From an uncultured Clostridia bacterium (GTDB lineage Bacteria > Bacillota > Clostridia > TANB77 > CAG-508): DNA of 15,098 nt. The translations under genes and the position numbers were made by a program. The stretch spans positions 1 to 15,098 of the forward strand of contig CAKPRA010000041.1 of the NCBI GenBank assembly GCA_934180065.1, written 5' to 3'. The notes beneath the pieces are model-generated. The model was not told the DNA's origin. It did no database searches and saw only the letters and a program-made list of their open reading frames with translations. Positions 7,784 to 14,822 of this stretch are shown one piece after another. Position 1 is the stretch's first letter. The number at the start of each line of letters is the position of its first letter.

Positions 7784-7812
7784 TTGTAATATATTAAGTA
7801 TAATATTATAAT
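7784..7812 (+). promoter_or_regulatory. Promoter of the NPKTG surface protein gene
   Basis: TTGTAA (7784-7789), 17 nt, TATAAT (7807-7812). Transcription should start near 7819, directly at an AAGGAGG sequence, leaving about 100 nt of leader before the start at 7919. An overlapping TATAAT at 7799-7804 has no well-placed -35. Confidence 0.6.
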
Positions 7813-7820
7813 ACAGATGG

Positions 7821-7873
7821 AAGGAGGATATTTTTGCTAGAGTATATGTAAAAAGCAGAAAAAATTGCTTTTT
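7821..7873 (+). promoter_or_regulatory. Leader element: 5'-end SD, five-codon ORF and hairpin
   Basis: AAGGAGG (7821-7827) is within a few bases of the predicted 5' end. Six bases later TTG 7834 opens a five-codon frame (M-L-E-Y-M) that stops at TAA 7849-7851. That stop overlaps the left arm of a hairpin: AAAAAGCA (7850-7857) pairs with TGCTTTTT (7866-7873) around GAAAAAAT. It could be a leader-peptide attenuator, or an mRNA-stabilising 5' SD element of the STAB-SD kind known from Bacillus cry3A. Both readings are inference. Confidence 0.4.
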
Positions 7874-7918
7874 GTGATTATAAATTAATTAAAGTTTTGA
7901 GATTAAGGGGGAAAACAG

Positions 7919-9298
7919 ATGATAAAGAAATTAAATATATGTATATTGTTATGTATATGTTTGTCAACAATAATTTTTTCAATGAGCATTAATAAAAATG
8001 CTTATGCAAGCGAAAAAAATGAAGTAAATTTAAATAATACTTATGGATATGAAGCAACAGGCAATGAAGTACCAACTATAAGTTATCCAGATAATATAAG
8101 TATAAAAGCAGTATATGACGGATATGGTATGGAAATTTATTTAAATGGAGAAAGAATCGGAGCAGAATCTAGTAGTATATTAGGTACTGGAAAAGGATTT
8201 GCAACAGGAGATATTAATAATCTTATTGAAATACAATTAGCATTTGGTGATGGAACTATTGGAAGTGTGGTTGTAAATGATACAGAAATAACCTTACCAA
8301 AAGAGGAAAAGGATAGAGTTAGTTTTTCTGTTAAACCTGCTTCAGAGTATAGAATATTAGTAAAAAAGAGCAGGAATACTTCAGATATACCAAGAACAAT
8401 AATATGGGATTATGATAAAGAAAATAATTCTAGTCTAAAAGATAGTGAGCTTATAAAAAATGGAACAGTAGAAATAATAGATATTAAAGATAAAAATGGT
8501 AATTCAGTTGGATTAGATACTGTAAAACAGGATTTGAAAAAAAATAATGGTTGGGCGAGCATAATTCCAGGTTATAAAGTAATATTTAGATTAAAGCCAG
8601 ATTATGGTTATCAATTAACTTCTATAACTATAAATGATGAAAAATTAATTGCCGGAAAAGAGCAATCAACATTTGAATATACTATGCCTGATACAAATGT
8701 GCATATCTCAGGAATATTTGAAAAAGTTGATGATAAAGTAAATAATGAATCTAAAAAAATTAAAAATGGAAAGATTGTTATTGATGGAAAAGAAATTGAT
8801 TCTGGATCAGTTGTTTTATCAGTAAATGATGCAAAGTTATCAGAAAATCAAATAAATAATTTTGAAAACAATGCAAATAATTATAAAATAATGTCTTATT
8901 TAGATATTAAGTTAAATCAAGTTTTATATAAAGGTACAGAAAATGATACTTGGGTAAATAAAATAGATAAATTAAATAATAATGCCAAAATTGCACTTCA
9001 ACTAGAAAATGGCGTTGATGGAAATGAAGTTGTTATAATACATGAAAAACATGATGGAACTTATGAAATTATACCAACAGTTTTTGATTCTAATACAAAT
9101 ACAATTACATTTGAAACATCAAGCTTTTCAAATTATGCAATAGCAAGTAAAACAGTTGAAAACAAAGAAAATACAGCTATATCAGATAATACGGAAAATA
9201 TTAAAAATCCAAAAACTGGTGATAATATAGTTATGTATACAGTAGTTGCATTAATTTCGATTATAGGAATATTTGTTATAAAGAAGAAAATATTATAA
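7919..9298 (+). CDS. Cell-wall-anchored surface protein with NPKTG sorting signal
   Basis: A 459-residue exported protein. Residues 1-30 form a signal peptide (KK, hydrophobic core, cleavage after AYA). The C-terminus has the sorting motif NPKTG (430-434), a hydrophobic segment and the basic tail KKK, so a sortase should link it to the wall. Residues about 205-268 read as a bacterial 'repeat_2'-type beta domain (YKVIFRLKPDYGYQLTSITIN ending in FEYTMPDTNVHISGIFEKV). A second beta region (about 280-410) ends in ITFETSSFSNYAIAS, a pattern often found just before sorting signals. The first 200 residues resemble nothing I can name. RBS AAGGGGGAA is at 7905-7913. A ligand-binding or adhesion role is likely but not shown. 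It is a single-gene unit with its own promoter and terminator. Confidence 0.85.
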   Translation: MIKKLNICILLCICLSTIIFSMSINKNAYASEKNEVNLNNTYGYEATGNEVPTISYPDNISIKAVYDGYGMEIYLNGERIGAESSSILGTGKGFATGDINNLIEIQLAFGDGTIGSVVVNDTEITLPKEEKDRVSFSVKPASEYRILVKKSRNTSDIPRTIIWDYDKENNSSLKDSELIKNGTVEIIDIKDKNGNSVGLDTVKQDLKKNNGWASIIPGYKVIFRLKPDYGYQLTSITINDEKLIAGKEQSTFEYTMPDTNVHISGIFEKVDDKVNNESKKIKNGKIVIDGKEIDSGSVVLSVNDAKLSENQINNFENNANNYKIMSYLDIKLNQVLYKGTENDTWVNKIDKLNNNAKIALQLENGVDGNEVVIIHEKHDGTYEIIPTVFDSNTNTITFETSSFSNYAIASKTVENKENTAISDNTENIKNPKTGDNIVMYTVVALISIIGIFVIKKKIL

Positions 9299-9324
9299 AA
9301 TAATTTATAAGAATTATATATGAT

Positions 9325-9361
9325 AAAAATAGGTGTGAAAAAATTTTACATCTATTTTTTT
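9325..9361 (+). terminator. Intrinsic terminator after the surface protein gene
   Basis: A long AT-rich stem (9325-9340 with 9344-9359) includes two G-T pairs: AAAAATAGGTGTGAAA faces TTTTACATCTATTTTT. It ends in a run of T. It lies 27 nt after the stop. Confidence 0.8.
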
Positions 9362-9485
9362 GTGATAGAAATGTTTAATATACGAGTGTTATTTGTCAAA
9401 ACATTACACAGAAAATCAGATAAAGTAATAGTTTTCCAATATTAAGGAATAATAAAATTAAATATTTTAATAGGGAGGAATTACT

Positions 9486-11000
9486 TTGGAAGAATCATTA
9501 TGGATTTCAGATACAAAGAAAACAAATTATCAGACATTGGAAGAAGATGAGAGGGCTGATGTTTGTGTAATTGGAGGAGGAATTGTTGGAGCAATAACAG
9601 CATATTTATTGACAAAAAAAGGATTAAATGTGATTGTACTAGAAAAAGATAAATTATGTATGGGAGTAACAGCAAATTCCACAGCAAAATTGACAAGTCA
9701 GCATGGTTTATTTTATAAATATTTATATGATGAATATGGAGCAGATTTTGCAAAGTTATACTTAGAATCAAATGAAAATGGGATAAAGCTTGCAGAAGAA
9801 ATAATACAAAATGAAAATATTGATTGTGATTTTGAAAAAAAAGATTCCTATGTTTTTGCAACAACTATAACAGAATTGGAAAAAGTTAAAAAAGAGCTTA
9901 ATACATTAAATAAATTAGGGTTTGATGCTGAATATGTTGAAAATATAAAAATACCTGCTGATAATGTGTTAGGTGCAATAAAATTTAAAAATCAAGCTCA
10001 ATTTAATGCACGAAAATATACACTTCAATTATTTGAAAAAACATCAAATTTAGGTGCAAAAATATATGAGAATAGTAAAGTAGAAAAAATTGAGAAAATG
10101 GGAGAAAATTATTCTATAAGTGTTGGGAAAAATGAAGTAACAGCAAAAAATGTTGTTATTGCAACACATTATCCAATAAAAAATTTCCCAGGTGTATATT
10201 TTAGTAAAATGTATCAAGATAAAACATATGTAATTGCAGTTGACATAGGTGAAAATAAAAAGATGATAGATGGAATGTTTATACAATCTTGTGAACCAAT
10301 TATTTCATTTAGAACAGCAAAATATAATGAAAAGGAGTTATTAATAGTTGCCGGGTCAGGACATAAAACAGGACAGCCAAACTCAAAAATTGAAGATAAT
10401 TTTATTAATTTAGAAAATTATATAAAAAAATATTATCCAAATTCAAAAGTCGTGTTCAAATGGTCAACAGAAGATTGTATAACATTAGATAAAATTCCAT
10501 ATATAGGCAAATTTTCAAATCTATTACCAAATATGTATGTTGCGACAGGATTTAAAAAATGGGGAATGTCTACTTCTCATGTTGCTGGAAAAATTATAAC
10601 TGATTTAATTTTAAACAATAAGAATAAATATGCTGATATATACAAAGCAACAAGATTAAATCCAATAAAAAATATCAAAGAGCTTGGAAATATGATAAAA
10701 GAAAGTACAAACTCATTGGTTTTAAATAAACTAAAACCAATTAACACAGAATTTAAAGATATCAAATTAGGCGAAGGTGGAATAGTTGAAATAGATGGAG
10801 AAAAAGTTGGAATTTATAAAAGACAAGATGGTAAAATTTTTGCTGTAAAACCATATTGTGGTCATTTAGGATGCTTAATATCATGGAACAACCTAGAAAA
10901 AACGTGGGATTGTCCCTGCCATGGCTCCAGATATGATTTTATGGGAAATATAATTACAGAGCCTACAGTTAAAGGGTTAAGCAGATATGAATTTGAATAA
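9486..11000 (+). CDS. FAD-dependent oxidoreductase fused to a Rieske [2Fe-2S] domain (YhfW-like)
   Basis: A 504-residue protein in two parts. Residues about 24-370 are a DAO-type flavoprotein: GGGIVG (30-35) binds the dinucleotide, and Glu53 after VIVLE contacts the ribose. Residues about 410-504 are a Rieske domain with ligands Cys458 and His460 (CGH) and Cys476 and His479 (CPCH). Cys463 and Cys478 are also present, the pair that forms a stabilising disulfide in high-potential Rieske proteins. The same domain order is known in Bacillus YhfW. Electrons probably pass between substrate, FAD and the iron-sulfur cluster; the substrate is unknown. There is no signal peptide or membrane segment. 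The start is TTG 9486, justified by GGGAGG at 9473-9478. No partner gene adjoins, so it is probably monocistronic. Confidence 0.9.
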   Translation: MEESLWISDTKKTNYQTLEEDERADVCVIGGGIVGAITAYLLTKKGLNVIVLEKDKLCMGVTANSTAKLTSQHGLFYKYLYDEYGADFAKLYLESNENGIKLAEEIIQNENIDCDFEKKDSYVFATTITELEKVKKELNTLNKLGFDAEYVENIKIPADNVLGAIKFKNQAQFNARKYTLQLFEKTSNLGAKIYENSKVEKIEKMGENYSISVGKNEVTAKNVVIATHYPIKNFPGVYFSKMYQDKTYVIAVDIGENKKMIDGMFIQSCEPIISFRTAKYNEKELLIVAGSGHKTGQPNSKIEDNFINLENYIKKYYPNSKVVFKWSTEDCITLDKIPYIGKFSNLLPNMYVATGFKKWGMSTSHVAGKIITDLILNNKNKYADIYKATRLNPIKNIKELGNMIKESTNSLVLNKLKPINTEFKDIKLGEGGIVEIDGEKVGIYKRQDGKIFAVKPYCGHLGCLISWNNLEKTWDCPCHGSRYDFMGNIITEPTVKGLSRYEFE

Positions 11001-11025
11001 AGTAATGGTAAAATAGATATGAAAA

Positions 11026-11090
11026 AGAAGTGGACATAAAAATGTTTTAAATGGCAAAATGTTATTAATGTCCTCTTTTTTGTTATAATT
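11026..11090. repeat. Intergenic repeat, copy C, probable transcript end
   Basis: Nearly the same 65-bp sequence as copy A at 7624-7690. Here the ends pair as GGACAT (11032-11037) with ATGTCC (11068-11073), and the right arm runs into TCTTTTTT, so it can serve as the terminator for the Rieske fusion gene that stops 31 nt upstream. The inner part contains two near-direct repeats of AAAATGTTNTNA. Confidence 0.65.
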
Positions 11091-11413
11091 TAAGTTTTGC
11101 GTAAAAATAAAATCTGCATTTGTAGCTCAGTATTTTTTGATGCTCTTATCAATGATTATATATGAGTTTTTAGTTTGCAAAGGAGTTTTTTGAAATATTA
11201 CTGTTTTGAAATATTTAATGAAATTTCCTTGTTTATTTGGAAAAAGCATTGACTAAACGGAAAAATGATGATATTAATATTAAGCATAGAAATTTGACGA
11301 AAATCAAAAAAATTTAATTCAAAAAATTTAAAATTCTAAGTGTGTAAATTCATACACAAAAAATTCAAAATAATTGAATACTCAAAATAAATATGCTAAA
11401 ATGGAGGCGATAA
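11091..11413. other. Gene-free AT-rich stretch
   Basis: I see no convincing gene, promoter or RNA here. From about 11290 it becomes a run of A- and T-tracts with repeated AATTCAAAA and AAATTTAA words. A short imperfect palindrome, GTGTGTAAATTCATACAC, lies at 11340-11357. The ribosome binding site of the next (broken) gene, GGAGG, is at 11403-11407. Confidence 0.5.
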
Positions 11414-11762
11414 ATGAGTAATTTAAAACCAACGAACGACTTTGGAAAAAAAATTAGGACTATTCATTATCAATGAAAATATGGAGGAAATAAATATGAT
11501 TGATAATAAATATGTAAAAAAAGCAGAAAAAGAGCTTGAATACTTAAGCGGAGATGAAGAAACAAGAAGATTAGCAGAATTAAGAGAAAAAGCAATAAGA
11601 GATGAATTAGCCGCAATTGCTCAAGCACGAGAAGAAGGAAAAAGTGAGGGAATAATTCAAGATAAAAAAGAAATTGCAAAAAAAATGATTGAAAAGCAAC
11701 TTAGTATAGCTCTAATAATGGAAATGACAGGATTAACTAAAGAAGAAATCGAAAAGTTATAA
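11414..11762 (+). pseudogene. Rpn-family PD-(D/E)XK nuclease/transposase, central part deleted
   Basis: Intact family members are about 270-320 residues, begin with KPTNDFVFKKIFG and end in a charged helical tail. Here ATG 11414, with GGAGG just before it, reads MSNLKPTNDFGKKN and stops at 11456-11458. From about 11460 another frame carries only the family tail: ENMEEINM, KELEYLSGDEETRRLAELRE, then an EGKSEGI segment and a final MTGLTKEEIEKL ending at 11762. The catalytic PD-(D/E)XK core is gone; about 180 codons are missing and the join also shifts frame. A start codon near 11442 or an internal ATG at 11496 could still give a tail-only peptide, but I regard the locus as a dead remnant. These genes spread widely in Clostridia genomes and promote recombination. 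Confidence 0.85.
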
Positions 11763-11859
11763 TTTTATTTTGAAAAAGTCAAATTTCTATGTTAACATGA
11801 AACAACTTAGAAAAAAGTATGATAAAATAAGTAAAAATGCTAAAGCAAGGAGAAAGTAT

Positions 11860-12308
11860 ATGAGTAATAATTATGAATTTTTTATAGCAGGTAGAGCTAG
11901 AAATAGAGAAAATATATTAAAAATATGCAATATTTTTGATAAGTATAATATATCATATTATTGTTTTATAAAAAATGAAAATCAGTGGGGATTTGGAAAT
12001 GAAAATCAAACTCCTGAAGAGAAACAAAGAGAGTTTGAGTCATTAAATTTAAAAAGTGATACTGTTTTAAATCTGTTTAAAACAGATTTAAAACAGATTT
12101 AGAAGGAGAAAAAAGCTCAAAAAACCTGTTATTAGTGTTACCAGCAGGAAAAGCTGCACATATCGAATCTGGAATTGCATATGGTTTAGGAAAAAAATGT
12201 TATGCAATTGGTGAGTATGAAGCAACAGATTCTTTGTATAACATATTTGAAGAAATATTTAATAATGAAACTGAATTAGAGGAATTTTTGAAAAAATATA
12301 ATGCATAA
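11860..12308 (+). pseudogene. Nucleoside 2-deoxyribosyltransferase-like gene, frameshifted by an 11-bp duplication
   Basis: ATG 11860 (AAGGAG at 11847-11852) starts NYEFFIAGRARNRENILKI, an Ndt-fold beginning with the AGR loop. The frame runs through SDTVLNLFKTDL and then hits TAG at 12100-12102 after 80 residues. The rest of the protein continues in another frame: LLLVLPAGKAAHIESGIAYGLGKKCYAIG, then EYEATDSLYNIFEEIF, ending at 12308. The break coincides with AAAACAGATTT present twice in tandem (12079-12089 and 12090-12100). Removing one copy gives a continuous frame of 145 residues, which supports this as the lesion. The family cleaves or swaps the base of deoxynucleosides; the glutamate in HIESGIA matches the usual G-x-E-x-G context of such enzymes. 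Function in this group is untested. Frames upstream of 11860 look non-coding. Confidence 0.8.
12064..12094. repeat. Perfect 15-bp-arm palindrome overlapping the 11-bp duplication
   Basis: GTTTTAAATCTGTTT (12064-12078), one central A, then its exact complement (12080-12094). The right arm is partly formed by the second copy of the 11-bp duplication, so the palindrome was extended by the duplication. Such hairpins are common sites of replication slippage. Confidence 0.85.
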
Positions 12309-12330
12309 ATTTACATTAGTTTGTAAATTT
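12307..12330 (+). terminator. Weak AT-only hairpin after the Ndt-like remnant
   Basis: AAATTTACA (12307-12315) pairs with TGTAAATTT (12322-12330) around a six-base loop and overlaps the stop codon. The T-run is only the end of the arm, so it would be a weak terminator at best. Confidence 0.35.
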
Positions 12331-12390
12331 GGTTTAAAATGTTTAATATTAAAATAAATATTAAGATGTTATTTGGATTGGAGGGCAAAT

Positions 12391-13089
12391 ATGTCAGATA
12401 TTAGTGTATTTGGAGATTCTGTTTTAAAGGGGGTAATATATGAAAATAATGCATATAAAGTTTCCAAAGATAGATTCTCAAATATATGTGAAGATGTTTT
12501 GGGAATATCAATAGAAAATAAAGCAAAATTTGGTAGTACAATTAATGTTGGGAAAAATATAATTTCTAAAAATATCGACTTGATTAAACAGACAAAGAGC
12601 AAGTATGTTGTAATGGAGTTTGGTGGAAATGATTGTGATTATAATTGGATTGAAGTATCAGAAAATCCAAATAAAGAGCACTATCCTAAAAGTACAATAA
12701 AAGAATTTATAGAAATATATTCTGGGCTTATAAATGAATTAAAAAAATTGGACAAAATACCGGTATTATTATCACTTCCACCAATAGATTCAGATAAATA
12801 TTTTAACTATATAACAAGAAAACTAAATGCTGATAATATATTAAAGTGGATGGAAGGAAATAAACAATTTCTTACCAATTGGCATGAAAGATATAATATA
12901 GAAGTCTTTAAACTAGCAATAAATAATAATATTCCAATAATAGATATAACATCAAAATTTTTAGAAATGAAAAATTACTCTGAATTATTGTGCGATGATG
13001 GAATACATCCTAATGAAAAAGGACATTTATTAATAGCAGAAATGATAAAAGAGCATATAGAAAGAAGAAAAATTAAATTAGTAAATTAA
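12391..13089 (+). CDS. SGNH/GDSL-family hydrolase
   Basis: A 232-residue esterase/acylhydrolase-type protein. All four blocks are present: block I VFGDSVLKG with nucleophile Ser10, block II Gly near KFGST (residue 48), block III FGGND with Asn80, and block V DDGIHPNEKGH with Asp203 and His206. The catalytic set is therefore complete. There is no signal peptide, so it should be cytoplasmic, unlike many secreted lipases. The start is ATG 12391 because GGAGGG (12380-12385) lies just before it; a TTG 18 bases upstream overlaps that site. The substrate is not evident; relatives remove acyl or acetyl groups from sugars, lipids or peptidoglycan. The stop TAA is followed in the same frame by 33 further open codons (see the next feature). 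Confidence 0.88.
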   Translation: MSDISVFGDSVLKGVIYENNAYKVSKDRFSNICEDVLGISIENKAKFGSTINVGKNIISKNIDLIKQTKSKYVVMEFGGNDCDYNWIEVSENPNKEHYPKSTIKEFIEIYSGLINELKKLDKIPVLLSLPPIDSDKYFNYITRKLNADNILKWMEGNKQFLTNWHERYNIEVFKLAINNNIPIIDITSKFLEMKNYSELLCDDGIHPNEKGHLLIAEMIKEHIERRKIKLVN

Positions 13090-13191
13090 TCATTATATGC
13101 AATACAAGAAGTTGTAAAAGATAGGAATCTCGCACACAATCCATTAGGAGCAATATATAAAGCTGATGGTTATTATAAGAATAGAATTTAA
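13090..13191 (+). pseudogene. Coding-like tail in frame after the SGNH stop
   Basis: After TAA 13087-13089 the same frame stays open for 33 codons. It reads SLYAIQEVVKDRNLAHNPLG and then AIYKADGYYKNRI before TAA at 13189-13191. The residue mix looks like real protein and it has no start codon or RBS of its own. It may be the last piece of a lost gene or a lost extension of the hydrolase. I do not recognise the family. Confidence 0.4.
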
Positions 13192-13214
13192 TGAATAATG
13201 ATTTTATAAAAAGA

Positions 13215-13253
13215 AATCTATATTAGGGACAAATATAGATTCTCGAATATAAT
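13215..13253 (+). promoter_or_regulatory. Inverted repeat and -10 before the DUF6796-like gene
   Basis: AATCTATATT (13215-13224) and AATATAGATT (13232-13241) are perfect inverted repeats around AGGGACA. TATAAT follows at 13248-13253. No good -35 hexamer is present at the 17-bp distance, where the repeat centre lies instead. It may be an operator or simply a stem-loop. Confidence 0.4.
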
Positions 13254-13282
13254 AAAAAATAATAATTTAAGACGGTGATGTT

Positions 13283-13941
13283 ATGAATTTAATTTTTAGT
13301 ATTATGGCTTTAGTCGGTGGGTTATTATGCTGCACGGGAGATTTACTTTTCGATTTAAAAGGAAAAGGTAATGAAAAATTAGGAACGTCAAAAAATATTG
13401 ATAGCAATTGGAGTAAAATGGCTGAATGGAGGTTCGGAGCATCTATTATATGTGCAATGTTTGGAGTAATATTGATAGGCTTCGGATTTTATGCTATAGC
13501 AGATATGATTAGAGGAAATAATATAATACTATCAAATATAATTTTAATAACAGGATTTATAGGTTGCATAGGAGGATTATTTATTCATTCTTTATTATGC
13601 ATTCAAGCAGTTATTTATAAACGAATTACTGATAATGGTAAAACGAATTTTGAAATTGCTGATAATACATTGGAAGGTTTCTATAAAGCTATAATTTTTC
13701 ATTTATGTTAATATATTGTGTACTAATGATTGCAGATATATGTGTTGCAGTAGCAGTATTAAGCGGAGCGTTAGGTGTACCTAAGTGGATGGCTTTATTA
13801 AATTCAATAGTATTTTTGATTATAGGTATAGTATTTAGAAAAATTAATCCAAATAAATTTCAGGATTTACCAGGTATTATAATGCCAAGTTTAGGACTAG
13901 CTATGATAGGTGTGATTGGAATTGTAGCGTATTTTATTTAA
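13283..13941 (+). pseudogene. DUF6796-like membrane protein, split by a one-base frameshift
   Basis: ATG 13283 reads through LLCCTGDLLFDLKGKG (a typical start for the family as I recall it), NIDSNWSKMAEWRFGASI, and two membrane segments to AIIFHLC, stopping at 13711. The second half continues in another frame from about 13700: FMLIYCVLMIADICVAVAVL, VPKWMALLNSIVFLIIGIVFRKINP and FQDLPGIIMPSLGLAMIGVIG, ending at 13941. Adding one T to the T5 run at 13695-13699 joins both halves as AIIFSFMLIYCVLM, a continuous 219-residue protein with about six membrane segments. The lesion is therefore a probable one-base deletion in a homopolymer, or a sequencing error at one. The function of the family is unknown. 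The ribosome binding site is weak (GGTGATG). Confidence 0.8.
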
Positions 13942-13970
13942 TAACAAATTCACATAATTTATTACTAATA

Positions 13971-14214
13971 TTGGAAATATACCAGGAGTATTTGGCTAGA
14001 AATTGAAGAATTAACTGTAAAGAATAGGCAATGCAAAAAATTCCTAAAAGTGTTGGAAAACTGGATGAGAAACAAAAATAGTGTATCATTTTTTGGACTT
14101 GGGGAACAGATGCATAATCCAAATTTCAAAGGTATCGAATTCAAGACCTTTGAAAATGAAGCATATCAAAATAAAATTGAATGGCATGCAAAAAGTATTA
14201 ATAGATGGAAATAA
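13971..14214 (+). pseudogene. KilA-N domain gene remnant
   Basis: An open frame without start codon or RBS reads, after an unclear beginning, VLENWMRNKNSVSFFGL and then GEQMHNPNFKGIEFKTFENEA before TAA at 14212-14214. The order NWMRNK, FFGL(W)EQ, NPNF, IEF, NEA is the core of the KilA-N DNA-binding domain. The usual Trp before EQ is Gly here (GGG for TGG), and both the start and the long C-terminal part are absent. KilA-N proteins are phage and mobile-element regulators. The remnant ends 15 nt before the next gene. Confidence 0.7.
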
Positions 14215-14228
14215 AAAGGAGTAAGATT

Positions 14229-14675
14229 ATGGGAATAATATCATTAGCAAGTGGTAATTCATGTTGGAGAGGTTTAGATTATTACAAAAATAAGAAGATT
14301 ATTGAATTAAATAAAATAAATGAAAATGTGTATGAAAGTGTCGTAGAAGGAACTGATAACTACAATGTGCATTTAGATATTGAGCATCCTAGAAAATCTA
14401 CATGTGATTGTCCTTTGGCTAAAGGAAAAAGAATAATATGTAAGCATATAGTTGCAACGTATTTTGCTGCTTTGCCAAGAGAAGCAAAAGAATTTGAAGA
14501 AGAGCAAGAAAAATTACAACAAGAGCATGAAAAAGAGAAAGATGCGGAATATGAAAAAGTAATTAAATATTTGAATAAAATGAAAAAGCAAGAATTAATC
14601 AACGAATTAATTCAAGTGTTTGATTATGGACCTGAATGGATATATAATGATTTTGTAAAAAGAAATTTATATTAA
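14229..14675 (+). CDS. SWIM zinc-finger protein
   Basis: A 148-residue protein with one SWIM motif: Cys59 and Cys61 (CDC), Cys71 and His73 (CKH). The motif sits in IEHPRKSTCDCPLAKGKRII and is followed by the helix IVATYFAA. SWIM domains bind zinc and usually contact DNA or proteins. Residues about 83-112 form a highly charged, probably coiled helix (Glu/Lys/Gln). A small C-terminal domain (ELINELIQVFDYGPEWIYNDFVKRN) follows. The start is ATG 14229 because AAGGAG (14216-14221) lies eight bases before it; the ATG at 14205 lies upstream of that site and inside the KilA-N remnant. The protein appears intact in this otherwise damaged strip. Partner unknown. Confidence 0.85.
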   Translation: MGIISLASGNSCWRGLDYYKNKKIIELNKINENVYESVVEGTDNYNVHLDIEHPRKSTCDCPLAKGKRIICKHIVATYFAALPREAKEFEEEQEKLQQEHEKEKDAEYEKVIKYLNKMKKQELINELIQVFDYGPEWIYNDFVKRNLY

Positions 14676-14690
14676 ACTAGATGATATTAG

Positions 14691-14795
14691 AAAGAAGGAT
14701 TTAATAATAGTAATTGTGGTTATTTAGAATTAAAAAATAAAGTAAAATGTATTTATATTGATAAAGATAAAAATGTTGAAATTGATTTTAAATAA
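14691..14795 (+). pseudogene. Short coding-like stretch, no start codon
   Basis: Open for 34 codons after a TAG at 14688. It reads KEGFNNSNCGYLELKNKVKC and then IYIDKDKNVEIDFK. The pattern of alternating hydrophobic residues looks like two beta strands. No start codon is present, and GAAAGAAGG at 14690-14698 is the only RBS-like string. It is probably a small gene remnant; the family is not recognised. Confidence 0.3.
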
Positions 14796-14822
14796 AAAAA
14801 TTAATAGAAAGGAGAATAACAT

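Noticed and set aside
9393..9426. TTGTCA at 9393-9398 as -35 for the Rieske fusion gene.
   Set aside because: The only -10-like strings (GATAAA, TAAAGT) are 20-22 nt away, too far for a credible promoter.
11116..11130. GCATTTGTAGCTCAG looks like the 5' end and D-arm of a tRNA.
   Set aside because: No D-stem partner, anticodon arm or T-arm follows. At most a tRNA scrap, more likely chance.
11374..11402. TTGAAT-17-TAAAAT as a promoter of the Rpn remnant.
   Set aside because: The -10 abuts the RBS, so transcription would start after it; not a workable leader.
13207..13241. The inverted repeat read on the - strand is followed by a T-rich run, like a terminator.
   Set aside because: No - strand gene lies to its right that would need one.
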